64,000 nt of DNA from Phenylobacterium glaciei (GTDB lineage: Bacteria; Pseudomonadota; Alphaproteobacteria; Caulobacterales; Caulobacteraceae). The stretch is taken from the NCBI RefSeq assembly GCF_016772415.1, contig NZ_JAGSGD010000001.1:1885501-1949500 (forward strand). The letters run 5' to 3'. Below, in pieces: positions 63,964 to 64,000 of this stretch (the stretch's first letter is position 1; each line of letters opens with the position of its first letter). A program made the position numbers and the translations under genes. Under the pieces are notes generated by a model. That model ran no database searches. It saw nothing but the letters and a program-made list of their open reading frames with translations, and was not told where the DNA came from.

Positions 63964-64000
63964 TCACCGTCTCGCCGTAGCAGGTGCGACGCCGCCGCAG

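Overview
The window looks like a chromosomal segment of a member of the Caulobacterales (Caulobacter or Phenylobacterium type, Alphaproteobacteria). The basis is high GC, the flbT-flaF pair, an FlmG-type flagellin glycosyltransferase, three flagellin paralogs with sigma-54 promoters and FlbD-like ftr sites, a flaEY-like gene, and an alphaproteobacterial GAAC-N7-GAAC LexA box ahead of ssb. The genus is inferred; no rRNA is present to confirm it.

Layout. 1-6.7 kb (minus strand): an ArsR/SRPBCC cassette with two small trailing genes, a lipoprotein, a MoxR ATPase, an acidic hypothetical protein, and the operon flmG-like / DUF3429 / SDR. 6.9-7.7 kb (plus): flbT and flaF, overlapping. 8.4-15.9 kb: one giant gene for a 2,496-residue Ser/Thr-rich protein built almost entirely of 8-residue repeats. 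16.0-22.2 kb: an OGT/SPINDLY-type glycosyltransferase, a FkbM methyltransferase-TPR-glycosyltransferase fusion, a UDP-glucuronate decarboxylase (UDP-xylose synthase) and another methyltransferase. 22.5-30.1 kb: flagellin, flagellin, flaG, a divergent flagellin, flaEY, a membrane protein and a small lipoprotein. 30.2-44.4 kb: ssb with its SOS box, a second ArsR/SRPBCC pair, a 2OG-Fe(II) oxygenase, sodC, gyrA, a phosphatase-like protein, an exported Fe/Mn SOD-like protein, coaD, two cyclophilins, an HD-domain protein, queA and tgt. 44.4-52.6 kb: a long inverted repeat, a lipoprotein, tRNA-Lys, an RcnB-like protein, sulfate ABC genes cysTWA, and the transglutaminase / alpha-E / ATP-grasp trio. 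52.9-64 kb: tamA-tamB, a lipoprotein paralog, phhA, hspQ, ppx, rlmE and a serine hydrolase.

The most interesting part is the 8.4-22.2 kb block. It sits inside a flagellar locus: FlmG-like/flbT/flaF lie on one side and flagellins/flaG/flaEY on the other. It couples a giant leaderless octapeptide-repeat protein, rich in Ser/Thr and in N-X-S/T sequons, with its own candidate glycosylation set (OGT-type transferase, FkbM-TPR-GT fusion, UDP-xylose synthase, methyltransferase). My inference is a glycosylated surface or flagellum-associated fibre system. Function, export route and sugar are unproven.

Other points worth reading: a TGT lacking two of the three zinc cysteines, a GyrA with Leu at the position of E. 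coli Ser83, a terminator hairpin that also contains the likely ribosome binding site of the next gene, two independent ArsR/SRPBCC cassettes with inverted repeats at their promoters, and a 1,320-bp-offset duplication inside the giant gene.
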